A DNA stretch of 64,000 nucleotides from Candidatus Gastranaerophilales bacterium (GCA_910587055.1 CAJUKY010000004.1:1-64000); one strand, 5' to 3'. Positions 16,486 through 27,277 are shown, counted from the first letter of the stretch. The notes: a model not told the origin generated them from the letters alone. Numbers and translations are program-made.

Positions 16486-19137
16486 CTACTTCTTAGCTTC
16501 AATTACAGCTTGTGCTGCCGCAAGTTTCGCCTGCGGAATTCTGAAAGGTGAACAGCTTACATAATTCAAGCCGATTTTGTGGCAGAATTTCACGCTGTCA
16601 GGGTCTCCGCCGTGTTCGCCGCAAACGCCGCCAACAAGCGCAGGATTAACCTTTTTACCTTTTTCCATAGACATTTCAATTAACTGGCCTACGCCTTTTG
16701 TATCAAGGCTTTCAAACGGATTTCTCGGAAGGATTTTTTCTTCAACATATTTATTTAAGAATTTGCCTTCAGCATCATCTCTTGAATACCCGAATGTCAT
16801 CTGTGTAAGGTCATTTGTACCGAATGAGAAGAATTCCGCGTATTCTGCAATTTCATCCGCAGTTAAAGCTGCACGCGGGATTTCAATCATTGTGCCGAAT
16901 TTATATTCAACCTCAACCCCTTTTTCAGCCATAACGTCTTTTGCTGTTTTGGTTAAGATTTCTTTAACTGTCTTAAGTTCGTTTATATGTCCGATTAAAG
17001 GCACCATTACCCATGGTTTTACCGCAACCCCTTCTTTTTTAAGGTCACAGCAGGCTTCAAAGATAGCTCTTACCTGCATAACGTTAATTTCAGGATAAGT
17101 TAAACCGAGACGGCATCCTCGAAGTCCCATCATCGGGTTAGATTCGGATAATCCTTCAACGATATGAAGCATTTCTTCTTTTTCTTTTGAATCTTTATTC
17201 AAAGCTTTTAAAGTCGCAACTTCTTTAATCAATTCTTCTTTTGAAGGTAAGAATTCATGAAGCGGCGGGTCTAAAAGTCTTACTGTTAAAGGTTTATCGC
17301 CCAATGCTTTAAACATTGCATAGAAATCGGAATACTGCATCGGAAGAAGCTTATCAAGAGCTTCTTTTCTTGCTTCTGCTGTTCCCGCAATAATCATTTT
17401 TTGAACCCAGGGCAAGCGGTCAGGATCCATAAACATATGTTCCGTACGGCATAAGCCTACACCTTCTGCTCCGAATTTTAGCGAATTTTCAATATCTTTC
17501 GGTGTGTCAGCATTTGCTTCAACTTTCATTGTTCTGATTTCATCAACCCAGGAGAAGAAAGTATTCCAGTTATCATCAATTTTAGCTTCAACAAGTTTAA
17601 CGGCGCCTTCCATAACAATACCTTTTCCGCCGTCAAGCGAAATGATATCGTTTTTATGGTAGATTGTACCGTCTGAACCCGTTAGAGTTTCATTGGCTAA
17701 ATCAATTTTTAAATCCTCACATCCTGAAACACATGGTTTTCCCATACCTTTTGCAACAACGGCAGCGTGGCTTGTTGCACCGCCTCTAAGGGTTAAAACA
17801 CCTTGAGACACTGCCATACCGTGGATATCATCAGGACAGGTTTCAATTCTGACAAGAATAACTTTTTCGCCTGCTTCACCTCTTTTAGCTGCTTCTTCCG
17901 TATCAAATACGATTTTACCCACGGCAGCACCCGGAGAAGCATTTACACCCGTGCATATTCTGTGTGCTTCATCCATTGCTTTATTATCAAAACAGGGAAG
18001 GAGAATTTGATTAACGCTGTAAGGGTCAACAAGTTCAACAGCTCTTTCTTTCGTGATAATTCCTTCTTTTTCCATTTCAACTGCAATTCTGATAGCAGCG
18101 GCAGCAGTTCTTTTACCGTTTCTTGTCTGTAATATCCAGAGCTTGCCTTTTTCAATGGTAAATTCCATATCCTGAACATCTTTATAGCGAAGCTCAAGCT
18201 TTTTAGCTATATCAACGTATTGTTTATATAAATCAGGCATTTCTGTTTCAAGTTCCGCAATGGGTTTAGGGGTTCTGATACCGGCAACAACGTCTTCTCC
18301 CTGAGCATTTGTTAAATATTCGCCGTAGAAAGTATTCTCGCCTGTTGCAGGGTTTCTTGTAAATGAAACGCCTGTAGCGCAGTCATCGCCCATATTGCCG
18401 AATACCATTGTTTGAACGTTAACGGCAGTTCCAAAGTTATGGTCAATTTTGTTCATATTTCTGTAAGCAACGGCACGGGGGATATTCCAGCTTCTAAATA
18501 CTGCTTCAATTGCTTCCTGTAATTGAATAAACGGATCTTGCGGAAATTCTTTTCCGGTTACTTCTTTAATTACCTTTTTATAAACAGGAATTAAAGATTT
18601 CCAGCCCTCTGCCGAAATTTGAGTATCTTCTTTAACGCCTTCGCGTTCTTTTACTTTTTCCACTTCAGATTCAAAATATTTTTGTCTGTCCATATCCCAT
18701 GCAACGGAACCGAACATTGTTAAAAATCTTCTGTAGCTGTCATAACAAAATCTTGGATTATTTGTTAATTTAACCATAGCTTCAACGGTTTCATCATTTA
18801 AACCGAGGTTTAAAATTGTTTCCATCATGCCGGGCATTGAAAGTCTTGCACCGGAGCGGACAGACACAAGAAGAGGATTTTGGCTGTCGCCGAATTTTTT
18901 GCCTGCCTGTTGTTCTACATCTTTAAGAGCGGTTCTTACTTCATCCATCAGCCCTTCAGGCATTTTATTTCCGTTATTGATATAATCCATACAGGTTTCA
19001 GTTGTTATAGTTAATCCCGGGGGAACAGGAAGCCCTGCATTTGTCATTTCTGCAAGGTTTGCGCCTTTTCCGCCTAAGAGATTTCTCATTTGAGCATTTC
19101 CTTCACGAAAAAGCCATACACGCTTTTCATTCGTCAT
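16486..19137 (-). CDS. ppdK: Pyruvate, phosphate dikinase
   Basis: An 883 aa enzyme, full length for the family. It interconverts pyruvate, ATP and Pi with PEP, AMP and PPi in the cytosol. The N-terminal ATP-grasp part starts VWLFREGNAQMRNLLGGKGANLAEM. The phosphohistidine domain has GGATSHAAVVAKGMGKPC (His near residue 455). The C-terminal PEP-binding barrel ends with GGVCGEHGGDP (catalytic Cys near 838). A strong AAGGAG ribosome binding site precedes the ATG. In anaerobes it often runs toward ATP/PPi-linked glycolysis. A degenerate copy of its last codons lies about 50 bases downstream. Confidence 0.95.
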   Translation of the reverse strand: MTNEKRVWLFREGNAQMRNLLGGKGANLAEMTNAGLPVPPGLTITTETCMDYINNGNKMPEGLMDEVRTALKDVEQQAGKKFGDSQNPLLVSVRSGARLSMPGMMETILNLGLNDETVEAMVKLTNNPRFCYDSYRRFLTMFGSVAWDMDRQKYFESEVEKVKEREGVKEDTQISAEGWKSLIPVYKKVIKEVTGKEFPQDPFIQLQEAIEAVFRSWNIPRAVAYRNMNKIDHNFGTAVNVQTMVFGNMGDDCATGVSFTRNPATGENTFYGEYLTNAQGEDVVAGIRTPKPIAELETEMPDLYKQYVDIAKKLELRYKDVQDMEFTIEKGKLWILQTRNGKRTAAAAIRIAVEMEKEGIITKERAVELVDPYSVNQILLPCFDNKAMDEAHRICTGVNASPGAAVGKIVFDTEEAAKRGEAGEKVILVRIETCPDDIHGMAVSQGVLTLRGGATSHAAVVAKGMGKPCVSGCEDLKIDLANETLTGSDGTIYHKNDIISLDGGKGIVMEGAVKLVEAKIDDNWNTFFSWVDEIRTMKVEANADTPKDIENSLKFGAEGVGLCRTEHMFMDPDRLPWVQKMIIAGTAEARKEALDKLLPMQYSDFYAMFKALGDKPLTVRLLDPPLHEFLPSKEELIKEVATLKALNKDSKEKEEMLHIVEGLSESNPMMGLRGCRLGLTYPEINVMQVRAIFEACCDLKKEGVAVKPWVMVPLIGHINELKTVKEILTKTAKDVMAEKGVEVEYKFGTMIEIPRAALTADEIAEYAEFFSFGTNDLTQMTFGYSRDDAEGKFLNKYVEEKILPRNPFESLDTKGVGQLIEMSMEKGKKVNPALVGGVCGEHGGDPDSVKFCHKIGLNYVSCSPFRIPQAKLAAAQAVIEAKK

Positions 19138-19297
19138 AGCAGTATTTTCTCCTTTTTGTTTGTTTTTATAAAAATAAATAAAGTTAAAACGATTTTACCA
19201 TAAAAATAAAAGTTTAAAAAATCAAAATTTTTATTTAACACTGATTTAATTAGCAAATATTTTAACATACCGGTTTTCTATGTAAAGAAAATAAATC

Positions 19298-19350
19298 ACC
19301 CGATCAGGTAGTAGGAAGATTATTCTTTCTTGCTATATTTTCTCATGTGA
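19298..19350 (+). promoter_or_regulatory. Palindromic operator and conserved promoter block, copy A
   Basis: ACCCGATCAGGT at 19298-19309 is a near-palindrome. It is followed 16 bases later by a block beginning TTTCTTGCTATATTTTCTC. The same arrangement precedes the second response-regulator gene at 58391-58446, with nearly the same distance to the ATG (87 and 91 bases). This suggests a shared regulator, perhaps one of the two response regulators themselves. Confidence 0.5.
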
Positions 19351-19396
19351 ATTAAAATTTATAGTTAAATTTGAAAAGGATTTGGAGCATTTAGCA

Positions 19397-20062
19397 ATGA
19401 ACAAAATTTCAATCTATGTTGTGGAAGACTATTTTTTGACAAGAGCCTCATACAGGCATCTTTTAGGTAATGTAGAAGATATTAAACTTCTCGGCGATTT
19501 TGAAACTGCGGAAGAATGTCTTGAAGCAATGGAGAAAAAACCGGCAGATATTGTATTGATGGATTTAGGCCTTCCTTTTATGAACGGAATTGAGGCAACA
19601 AGAATTATCAGTGAAAAATATCCCGAAACAAAAGTTATTGTACTTACTTCACACGAAAACGAAGAAGAAGTTTTAGCTTGCGCTGCGATAGGTGCTTCAG
19701 GTTATGTGTTAAAAGATGTGGAAATCGAAACATTAAAGAAAGTTATAAGGGCCGTTAATATTGGTGCATTATGGTTTGATCCTCAAATAGCGGATGTTAC
19801 TAAATCTGTCATACCAAAACCAAAATCAACCGATATTAACAATTTATATAACAAAAAAGATCTAAAATCAGTTTTAACCGAAAGAGAACTTGAAGTGTTA
19901 AGGCTCATATCAGAAGGAAAATCAAATGTTGAAATAGGCGAAATTATGATGGTGAGCACAAATACCGCAAAAGCTCATGTCGGAAATATTCTAAGCAAAT
20001 TATCCGTTACAGACAGAGTTCAGGCTGCTGTTATGGCGGTAAAATCAGACTTGTTTAAATAA
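19397..20062 (+). CDS. NarL/FixJ-type response regulator
   Basis: A 221 aa two-domain regulator. The receiver has acidic pair E10/D11, phosphoacceptor D56 (VLMDLGLP), the switch Thr in VLTSHE and Lys in GYVLKD. A LuxR-type helix-turn-helix follows (LTERELEVLRLISEGKSNVEIGEI then TAKAHVGNILSKL). The ATG at 19397 is chosen because GGAG lies 9 bases upstream; a TTG at 19382 is less likely. A histidine kinase follows 36 bases later, so this is a two-component pair. Confidence 0.9.
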   Translation: MNKISIYVVEDYFLTRASYRHLLGNVEDIKLLGDFETAEECLEAMEKKPADIVLMDLGLPFMNGIEATRIISEKYPETKVIVLTSHENEEEVLACAAIGASGYVLKDVEIETLKKVIRAVNIGALWFDPQIADVTKSVIPKPKSTDINNLYNKKDLKSVLTERELEVLRLISEGKSNVEIGEIMMVSTNTAKAHVGNILSKLSVTDRVQAAVMAVKSDLFK

Positions 20063-20098
20063 ATATAAATTTTTGATATTAATAAGGGGTGAAAAATT

Positions 20099-21151
20099 AT
20101 GTCTAAAGAAATGTTAGATATACTGTTCGGGTTGTGCTGCGATGTTATAGTTTATAAGAATATTAATCTTGAATATGTTTCATCAAATTTGAACATGAAG
20201 TTTAAAAATTTGTTAAAAACTTCTGATATCTTAAATAAAAAGGTATTTAACGTTTTTGAAAACGATATTGCGGATATCATTCATAAAAATGATTTATATG
20301 TTGTTACAACATTAAAGCCTGTTAAATATAAAATTGAATTTAACAGCGGTGTGATTTTTGAATTAATCTCAACTCCCGTGATGTCTGATAGCAGCCTGAT
20401 AGGGATAATCACAATCGGAAGAGATGTCACAAATGAAATGAAAATTAAAGAACAGAAGGATTCTTTTGTTGCAACTTTAACTCATGATCTTAAAACCCCT
20501 ACTATTGCACAGATTAGGATGATTGAACTTTTATTATCGGATACATTCGGTGAAATGCCTGAAACTCAAAAAGAAATGCTGAGCCATATATTGAACTCAT
20601 GCAAATATATGCAAAGAATGATATCTTACGTTTTAAATACATATAAACTTGAAAACGGCAAAACAAAGCTCAAAAATGAAGATTTTGATTTTGAGGAATT
20701 AATTAAAGAATGCTGTCTTGAACTTGATTCTTTAAATATGGATAAAAATTTGAAATTTATAACAAAATTTAATTTAAAATCTCCTGCTGCAAGAGGAGAC
20801 AGGGCCCAATTAAAAAGAGTTGTTATAAATATGATATCAAATGCAATATCTTACGCTTTTAATAATACGGCAATTGAACTTGTACTTGAAGAGAATGATG
20901 AAAATATAATTTTCTGTACAATAAATGAAAGCCCCTATATGCCGCCTGATATTTTAAACCGTATTTTTGAAAAATATGTATCGGGTGTTTGCAATACAAG
21001 ATTTAATAAAACAGGAACAGGACTCGGGCTTTATCTGTCGGAACAGATAATTTCCGCTCACAACGGGAAAATAATAGCGGAAAGCTTTATTGAAAATAAA
21101 AATAAAATAGGATTTGCCATACCAAAAATACGTGAATCAATTACCATATAA
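20099..21151 (+). CDS. Soluble PAS histidine kinase
   Basis: A 350 aa kinase without membrane segments. A PAS-like sensor occupies about residues 10-115. The dimerisation domain has phosphoacceptor H129 in LTHDLKTP. The HATPase domain shows the N box (NMISNAISYAF) and the G box (TGTGLGLYLSEQII). It should sense a cytosolic signal and phosphorylate the regulator encoded 36 bases upstream. AGGGGTG provides a ribosome binding site. The gene ends 5 bases from the convergent helicase gene. Confidence 0.85.
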   Translation: MSKEMLDILFGLCCDVIVYKNINLEYVSSNLNMKFKNLLKTSDILNKKVFNVFENDIADIIHKNDLYVVTTLKPVKYKIEFNSGVIFELISTPVMSDSSLIGIITIGRDVTNEMKIKEQKDSFVATLTHDLKTPTIAQIRMIELLLSDTFGEMPETQKEMLSHILNSCKYMQRMISYVLNTYKLENGKTKLKNEDFDFEELIKECCLELDSLNMDKNLKFITKFNLKSPAARGDRAQLKRVVINMISNAISYAFNNTAIELVLEENDENIIFCTINESPYMPPDILNRIFEKYVSGVCNTRFNKTGTGLGLYLSEQIISAHNGKIIAESFIENKNKIGFAIPKIRESITI

Positions 21152-21155
21152 ATTT

Positions 21156-23875
21156 TTAAGAATCCTCAAAATTTAAATATCTGAAATTTGTTTCTTTCAA
21201 ATTCATATTTTTTAAATAAACACTTTCCAATTTGTTTTCAGTTAGTATATAAACTTTTTCTTTGGCACGTGTGAGTGCCACACAAAATAATCTCTTCTCT
21301 TCATTCAAAATTTCTTCATAACTTTTATCTAAAGCCGTCATAATTTCATAATCAGGATGAATAAAAGGGATTACGCCGTTTATCGTCCTTAAAATTATCA
21401 CAATATCAGCCTCAAGCCCTTTTGATTTATGAATAGTCATAACCTGTACTTTTGTGCTGTCAATTGTTTTCATTTTTGAAAGTTTATAGGAAAACTCTTC
21501 AATATTTGAACCTGAAAGTTTATTTAAACGTGACAATATTAAAAAATTTTTATCAGGATTTAGTCTTATGAGCCTATGAATTGTTTTTAGATATTTTGCT
21601 TTGATTTTCCCGGAATCTTTTTTAAAAAAATACAATAAATCGGATGCACTTTCTTTGTTTATATAAGTTCTATCGACATTGATTTTTAAAATTTCTCCCT
21701 CTTCTTTTTTAACCGCACAAGATGGCGCGCCATAAAATCCATTGTGTGCCATAAAAGTGTTTGATGTATCTATTATGCTTTTATATGAACGATAATTATT
21801 TGAAAGTTCATAAGTTTCAGAATTATTGAATAATCTTTTAAAATTTTTAAAATAGTATAAATTTGAGCCTGCAAAACCGTTTATGGCTTGAAAATCATCT
21901 CCTGTGGCAAAAATTTGAACATTGCCGTTAAAACATTTTATTGCAAGAATTAAATCAAAAAATAGTTTTGAAAAATCCTGATATTCATCAATTAGAATGT
22001 ATTTTAAATCTTTTATTTTTTTGTTTTCATTTCCAAAAAAGCACTCTCCTTTTGTTTCAAAAATTTTCTCGCAGGCACCTGTTATTAAAGTATCAAAATC
22101 AATCAGGCTTTCTTTTTTTAAGAGTTTTTCATATTCTAAATAGGTTTGTATTCCAAGTTTTAAAAATATCTTTGTTCTGTTTGAAAGGGCTTTATCATTT
22201 AATTTATTTTCTATAAAAGCTTTATCCAGTTTTGATTTTTTAATTGTGGAAATAAAGCATTCAATTGTTTTATAAAAGTTTTTAATATTTAATTCTTTTA
22301 TTTTGTTAAAAAGTTCTTCCTCGCTTTGTTTTACCGGAGTAATACCGTATTTTTAAGTGTTTTAAAGAGTGTAATTTCAAAATTTTCCCTGATTTGAGAA
22401 TCTCTTGCCCATGTTTCAATTAAAGGAATACCTTTTTTTCTGAAATACCTCCTTTTTATGTGCATATTTCTAATGTATTTTGAAACATCGCTTATGACGC
22501 CTTTTCTGTTAAAATATCCGGGCTCAAGCGCATTTTCATCTACTCCCCAGTGTTCAAGGTAAAATTCTTTTCCGTTATTTTGTATGTAAAAATCAGGCCT
22601 GTAGACATTCCACCCCTTATCAATATTTAGGGCGTCTTTTTCTTCTTCTGTAAAAATTATATTTTTTTCATACTCATAATCTATTCCGTGTTCAAAAAGA
22701 AAATCTGCAATATATTTTTCTCCGAAAGATTTTACAATTTCGCCTTTTAAGGTTATTTGAGATAAATCTTTTAAAAATTTTATTTTTGAATTGTTATCTA
22801 TATTAATTTCTTTTTTAACGGGTACATCCAGTGCTGTTTTATAAAATTTATAAAAATCTTTTTTATAATTTTCTTTTTCTAAAACAATATTAATTGCTTT
22901 ATTTATAAGGCTTTTTCGTTTTCTTTCTTCAACAATTTTTTTGTCGTTATAAATACTTTTTGCAAAACTGTGAAACGTTTTTGCATTTTCAAAATCAATA
23001 TTGTGTTTTATGTGCAAATCTTCTTTAATTCTGTTTTTTGCGTCTCTGTTAAATGCCAGAATTAAAATTTCATCCAGCATGACATTATATTTTTCAATTA
23101 ATAATAGGGTTTTAAGACATATAGTGCTTGTTTTTCCGCTGCCTGCACGTGCTTTTAATAGAACATTTGATTTTACTGATGAAATCGCAAGTGCTTTTTG
23201 TTCATCAATATTTTTTCCTTTGAAATATTCAAGTACATAGTTTTTCTTTAAATTTTCGTATATTTCAGTATCCATAAGGTATCTTTTGCTGCAAAATTCA
23301 TCTGCTTCAAAAAAATTATATTTTTTAAGAATATTTATTAATTTTTCAATATTTTCAAGATATATGCCTGAATTTTTTTTATACTGTTCGGGCAAAAGTT
23401 TTATTGTTTTATAAAAATATGCAACGCTTTCGTTAAAATTTTTAATACTTAATTTTGCAATATTTGCGTGTATTTTCTTAATATAGCGGTTTAATCCTGC
23501 TTTATATTTGTCTTCAAATCTTTTTAAAAGATTTTTATTTTGCTTATACAAATTTTCAAATTCTATGAATTCTTCATTTAAAATATAATTTTCAGCTTTT
23601 CTTAAAATATCTTTATTGTGGTTATCAATTTTTAATGCTTCAACCATTTTTAAGAACATTTGAGAAAAATTGTTCCACTCATTTTCTTTTAGATTTTCTT
23701 TAATTTTGATAACTATTTTCTTTTCTGCATCCGTTATTTTTGAAAAATCTCCTGAAATTATTTCAGGGAAAAGCTTTCCGGTATAAGTTTTTTCATTTTG
23801 CAAAAAATCATAATACCACAGTATAGCAAGCTCTTTTAAAGGAATAAACCTTTCATTTTTCAAAATTTTTTTCAT
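21156..23875 (-). pseudogene. UvrD/helicase IV-like helicase, frameshifted
   Basis: Two frames (22331-23875 and 21156-21752) plus the uncalled stretch between them form one superfamily 1 helicase of about 906 aa. The first frame has Walker A in ARAGSGKTST, ILAFNRDAKNRI, AKTFHSFAKSIY and the helicase IV-type insert YLEHWGVDENALEPGYFNRK. It stops after FKTLKNTVLLR. Adding one T to the T5 run at 22349-22353 gives LKKYGITPVKQSEEELF and continues through DEYQDFS (motif II), GDDFQAINGFAGS (III) and ELSNNYRS (IV) into the second frame, which holds MTIHKSKGLEAD and FCVALTRAKEKVY (V, VI). It is either a recent pseudogene or a consensus error. Confidence 0.8.
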
Positions 23876-23956
23876 AGTTTAATTCATAAAAATTTCAGCT
23901 ATTCAGCATTTACAAGGTAAATCCTAGCACATCATTTAAAATATTGCAAAACAGCT

Positions 23957-25705
23957 TTATTTAAAACTCTCAATTTCTTTATTGCTGTATGTTTTTAATT
24001 TATCAACATACTTTAATGTGTCGCTGCAATCAGTTCTGCAAAAGAATATTGTATGTTTATCTGGGAGCATATCATATTTTGTATTAAACATTTCGTTTGA
24101 AAATAATCTGTATAAATTTACAATGGACTTTGCCTTTTTAATTCTTTTTTTATCATCATCTGGATTGTAATATGCAGCAAATGTAGCAAAATTCAAATAT
24201 ATTTCAAATTTATTGGCCATAGCTTCATTAATATGCTCTTTCCAATTTTTATATTCATTTGCCCTTATTCCATGGTCGCCTGTTATTAAAATCACGGGCG
24301 GTTTATCCGAATGTTTAATAGCATAATCAATAAAATCAAGCGCTTCTTTATTTGTATATTTTAAATACGAAATAAAACTTTCTTTGTTTACTGCAAGTTT
24401 TGATTTTTCCCACCCCTCATATATTTCATGTGTATTTGTTCGTTTTTTGCCGTTTTCATCAAATAAATACGGGGGATGAGGCATCATAATGTGTGCAAAA
24501 ACAAACTTTTTTGAATTATCGGAAACGACACTGTTCTTAAGAACTAAAAACGGTTTTAACTCTGCATTTTCTCCGATTTTTATTTTATCCCATATATAAT
24601 TGTGGCATATTGTGTAGATTAATGAGTTATTATATGTATTTTTAAGTTCATTTTCATAAAATTTTATACTTATTATGCTGATTATTTTTGTATCTGTGGG
24701 TTTTATGAGCCTGAAAAATGCAGAGTGATTAAAATAAATGTTTTTTCGTCCGCTTTCTTTTGCAAGCTTAAATATCAACGCATTATTAACGGCATCCCAC
24801 CTGTTTTTATGCCCGGCATTCTCCGGATAGTCCATATTTAACATAGACGGGATAGATATTGCGGTTTTATTATAATTTGAATAAATATCATCAAATACAT
24901 AAAAGCCGCGTTTTCTTAATTCGTTTGTAAAGTCGGAATTATCAAAACCGGTAAATTTTTCCAGTGCTTTGGAGCCCGGATACATATCAAGCATAAGTAT
25001 ATAAATATCCCGTTCCATATTTGAACTTACAGTTTTTTTATTTTTAATAGAAACCGAATTTATATTTTTAAAACTATTAAGGATGCCTCCTCCTGTTGTT
25101 AAAACGGATGATATAAAATCAAAACATACGAAAATTCCTAAAATTGCGGAGGCAATAATTACCATGTTTTTAAAAGGTTTTTCCGTTCCTCTTTTATATA
25201 AAAAACACAAAATACACACAATTAAAGCAATAATAAGAAAAATTCCTAGATTGTTTATGTTTTTATAATTTATAAAATAAAACATAATTCCCAAGGCGGA
25301 AGAAAGATAAAACGAGATACAAAAATTTCTTAAAATAATAAAACAAATAATGGTAAATATTGAAATTCCAAGTAATACAGTAAAAATTCCTATGAAAAAA
25401 TAATGTACATCAAGTGAAACATAATTTTTCACATAAAAATGTAAAACAGGATATAAACTCAAAAATGTAAAACATAGCCCGAGCTGTATACAGCTTTTTT
25501 GATTTTTTTTCAAAGCTTCCATATTTGCTTTGTCTGAGATTTTTTCAATAAATATTTTTAAAAAAATACTTAATAAAATTAAAAGTATAAAATATAATGC
25601 ATAAAATAAAGGTTTTATGTCATATAATGATTGATAACAGGGGGACATAATAAGAATTAATAAAAATATATATTGAGGAGTATATTTTTTATTTAGAAAT
25701 TTCAC
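23957..25705 (-). CDS. LTA-synthase-like membrane sulfatase-fold protein
   Basis: A 582 aa protein with about six N-terminal membrane helices (to residue 205) and an extracytoplasmic alkaline phosphatase/sulfatase-fold domain. Motifs seen are DIYILMLDMYPGS (metal Asp), YSNYNKTAISIPSMLN (likely nucleophile Thr/Ser region), FVFAHIMMPHPPYLF and ILITGDHGIR. Such proteins transfer phosphoglycerol, phosphoethanolamine or similar groups to envelope glycans or lipids. The start is GTG with AGGA upstream and overlaps the methyltransferase by 17 bases, so the genes form an operon. Confidence 0.75.
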   Translation of the reverse strand: MKFLNKKYTPQYIFLLILIMSPCYQSLYDIKPLFYALYFILLILLSIFLKIFIEKISDKANMEALKKNQKSCIQLGLCFTFLSLYPVLHFYVKNYVSLDVHYFFIGIFTVLLGISIFTIICFIILRNFCISFYLSSALGIMFYFINYKNINNLGIFLIIALIVCILCFLYKRGTEKPFKNMVIIASAILGIFVCFDFISSVLTTGGGILNSFKNINSVSIKNKKTVSSNMERDIYILMLDMYPGSKALEKFTGFDNSDFTNELRKRGFYVFDDIYSNYNKTAISIPSMLNMDYPENAGHKNRWDAVNNALIFKLAKESGRKNIYFNHSAFFRLIKPTDTKIISIISIKFYENELKNTYNNSLIYTICHNYIWDKIKIGENAELKPFLVLKNSVVSDNSKKFVFAHIMMPHPPYLFDENGKKRTNTHEIYEGWEKSKLAVNKESFISYLKYTNKEALDFIDYAIKHSDKPPVILITGDHGIRANEYKNWKEHINEAMANKFEIYLNFATFAAYYNPDDDKKRIKKAKSIVNLYRLFSNEMFNTKYDMLPDKHTIFFCRTDCSDTLKYVDKLKTYSNKEIESFK

Positions 25706-27077
25706 GAATGTTTCCTTTTGATTTGAATAAATACATTATTCTTTTTGTATTTTTTATTTCATCTTTTTTAATAAGGGTATAATATTTCATAAATTCTTTT
25801 TCAAAATTTTCAATGTCATAATCTCCAAAAATATCATCCCTGCTGTTTAAAAGCTCCTGTACTTTAGAATCCTCTTTTTTAACAAATTCAATAATTAAAT
25901 ATTTTGATATCCCGCTGAAGTATTGTGCAATTTTATTAAACGGTAAATTATTGGAGATTGCAAGATGATGTATTAAAGCAAGTGCTAAAATTACATCAAC
26001 ATTTTCTGCTCTTTCAGTTATTGTTTTCCTTTCATTATTTGCCCAGCCGATATTAGGAGAAGGATTAACAAGGTCAAATACCAGAGGCAGAATATTTGTT
26101 TCATTTTCTTCATTTGCCTTTTTATAATTTGCATCAACTGCATTATAATCTATATCAAAACAAACAATTTCATTTGAAGTATCTTTAAATATTCTTGAAA
26201 AATATCCGGTATTTGCTCCAAAATCCCAGACTTTTTCAGGATTTATAATTTTTTTGTATTCTTCAATTATATTTGCCTTTTCTTTAAATGAGTTTTCAGT
26301 ATAGTTTGTATTATTGTAATAATCTTTCCATTCGCTTTCATTTTCTTTTAATTTGAGATTTTTAATAAAGCTTATTAATCCATCCAGTATTGCAAAATGT
26401 TGAAATTTTGTCATTTTTTGATTTATGGATTTCTTCTTTGTTGAAGAATACTGTTTTAAAAATTTTGAATGCAGATGAATGTGTGTAAAAATTTGCGGAT
26501 TGAATTTTGTATGACAAGGGAGCATTTTAGAAACTACTTCTAAATCAAGCCCGTCAATATCTGCCGTGAAAAATTTGGAACACTTTGGACCTACATATTT
26601 CATAATTAAAAGCGGAGCTAAAAAATGCTTACAAAACTGTTTATATGCAACCCATGGTTTTTCTTCAAATTTTTCAAAAGAAGTAGTATCTATCAAGACA
26701 GGTTTTCCTTTAAAAAATTGAATATTAAAAGCTGAAGCATCCTTTAGGCTCATATTAAATTCAAGCGCTGCTTGTTGAATTTTAAGTGTAGTAAGAGCGG
26801 CCTCTTTATATTGCGTAAAGCACCATTCATAAGGGTAACTTATAAAAACCTTTTCAGGTTCAATTATTTTATAAACATTATTTTCTTGAATATTATTTTG
26901 CTCAATGTGCTTTATAAGAAGATTTTCTTTTGTTAATTTTTCATATAGTCCGGAATTTATTAAATTATCATAATTTTCTTTATATGAAGAAAATATTTTA
27001 CGGTATACTTTATTATTTTCAATATATACAAGAGCATCTCTATCTCTAAATGAGGAATTTTCTGTTTGTGAAATCAT
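25689..27077 (-). CDS. Class I SAM-dependent methyltransferase, NoeA-like layout
   Basis: A 462 aa protein. The first 270 residues contain the family pattern YPYEWCFTQYKEAALTTLKIQ and DASAFNIQFFKGKPVLIDT, which resembles a degenerate kinase-like fold. The C-terminal part is a Rossmann methyltransferase (VWDFGANTGYFSRIF as the SAM loop, then VILALALIHHL). ATG 27077 is chosen over an upstream ATG because AGAGGA lies just upstream and the codon overlaps the preceding stop as ATGA. It probably modifies an envelope glycan made or decorated with its neighbours. Confidence 0.75.
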   Translation of the reverse strand: MISQTENSSFRDRDALVYIENNKVYRKIFSSYKENYDNLINSGLYEKLTKENLLIKHIEQNNIQENNVYKIIEPEKVFISYPYEWCFTQYKEAALTTLKIQQAALEFNMSLKDASAFNIQFFKGKPVLIDTTSFEKFEEKPWVAYKQFCKHFLAPLLIMKYVGPKCSKFFTADIDGLDLEVVSKMLPCHTKFNPQIFTHIHLHSKFLKQYSSTKKKSINQKMTKFQHFAILDGLISFIKNLKLKENESEWKDYYNNTNYTENSFKEKANIIEEYKKIINPEKVWDFGANTGYFSRIFKDTSNEIVCFDIDYNAVDANYKKANEENETNILPLVFDLVNPSPNIGWANNERKTITERAENVDVILALALIHHLAISNNLPFNKIAQYFSGISKYLIIEFVKKEDSKVQELLNSRDDIFGDYDIENFEKEFMKYYTLIKKDEIKNTKRIMYLFKSKGNIREISK

Positions 27078-27277
27078 TTTGTCCTCTTGAATGTTTTTCC
27101 GAAAAACGCTTTTATTTTTCCCCAATAAACCTTTATTGTATAACCTATTGCTGCAAAAGCAGCAAGTAATATTTGAATAACCATACTTCCTGTACTTGGA
27201 TCAATATATGCATGAGCTGTTTGCGGTACAGAAAATATAATTAAACTTAAAACTATTATTAATTTAAACTTTTTCAT
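27074..27277 (-). CDS. Small Sec-exported membrane protein of the envelope operon
   Basis: A 67 aa protein with an N-terminal signal sequence (KLIIVLSLIIFSVPQTAHA), the segment YIDPSTGSMVIQILLAAFAAIGYTIKVYW and a basic tail (KAFFGKTFKRTK). I recall this YIDPxTGS small-protein type next to sulfatase-like and methyltransferase genes in other bacteria. Here it is the first gene of the three-gene operon, overlapping the methyltransferase by 4 bases. Its function is unknown; it may be an assembly or accessory subunit. Confidence 0.65.
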   Translation of the reverse strand: MKKFKLIIVLSLIIFSVPQTAHAYIDPSTGSMVIQILLAAFAAIGYTIKVYWGKIKAFFGKTFKRTK

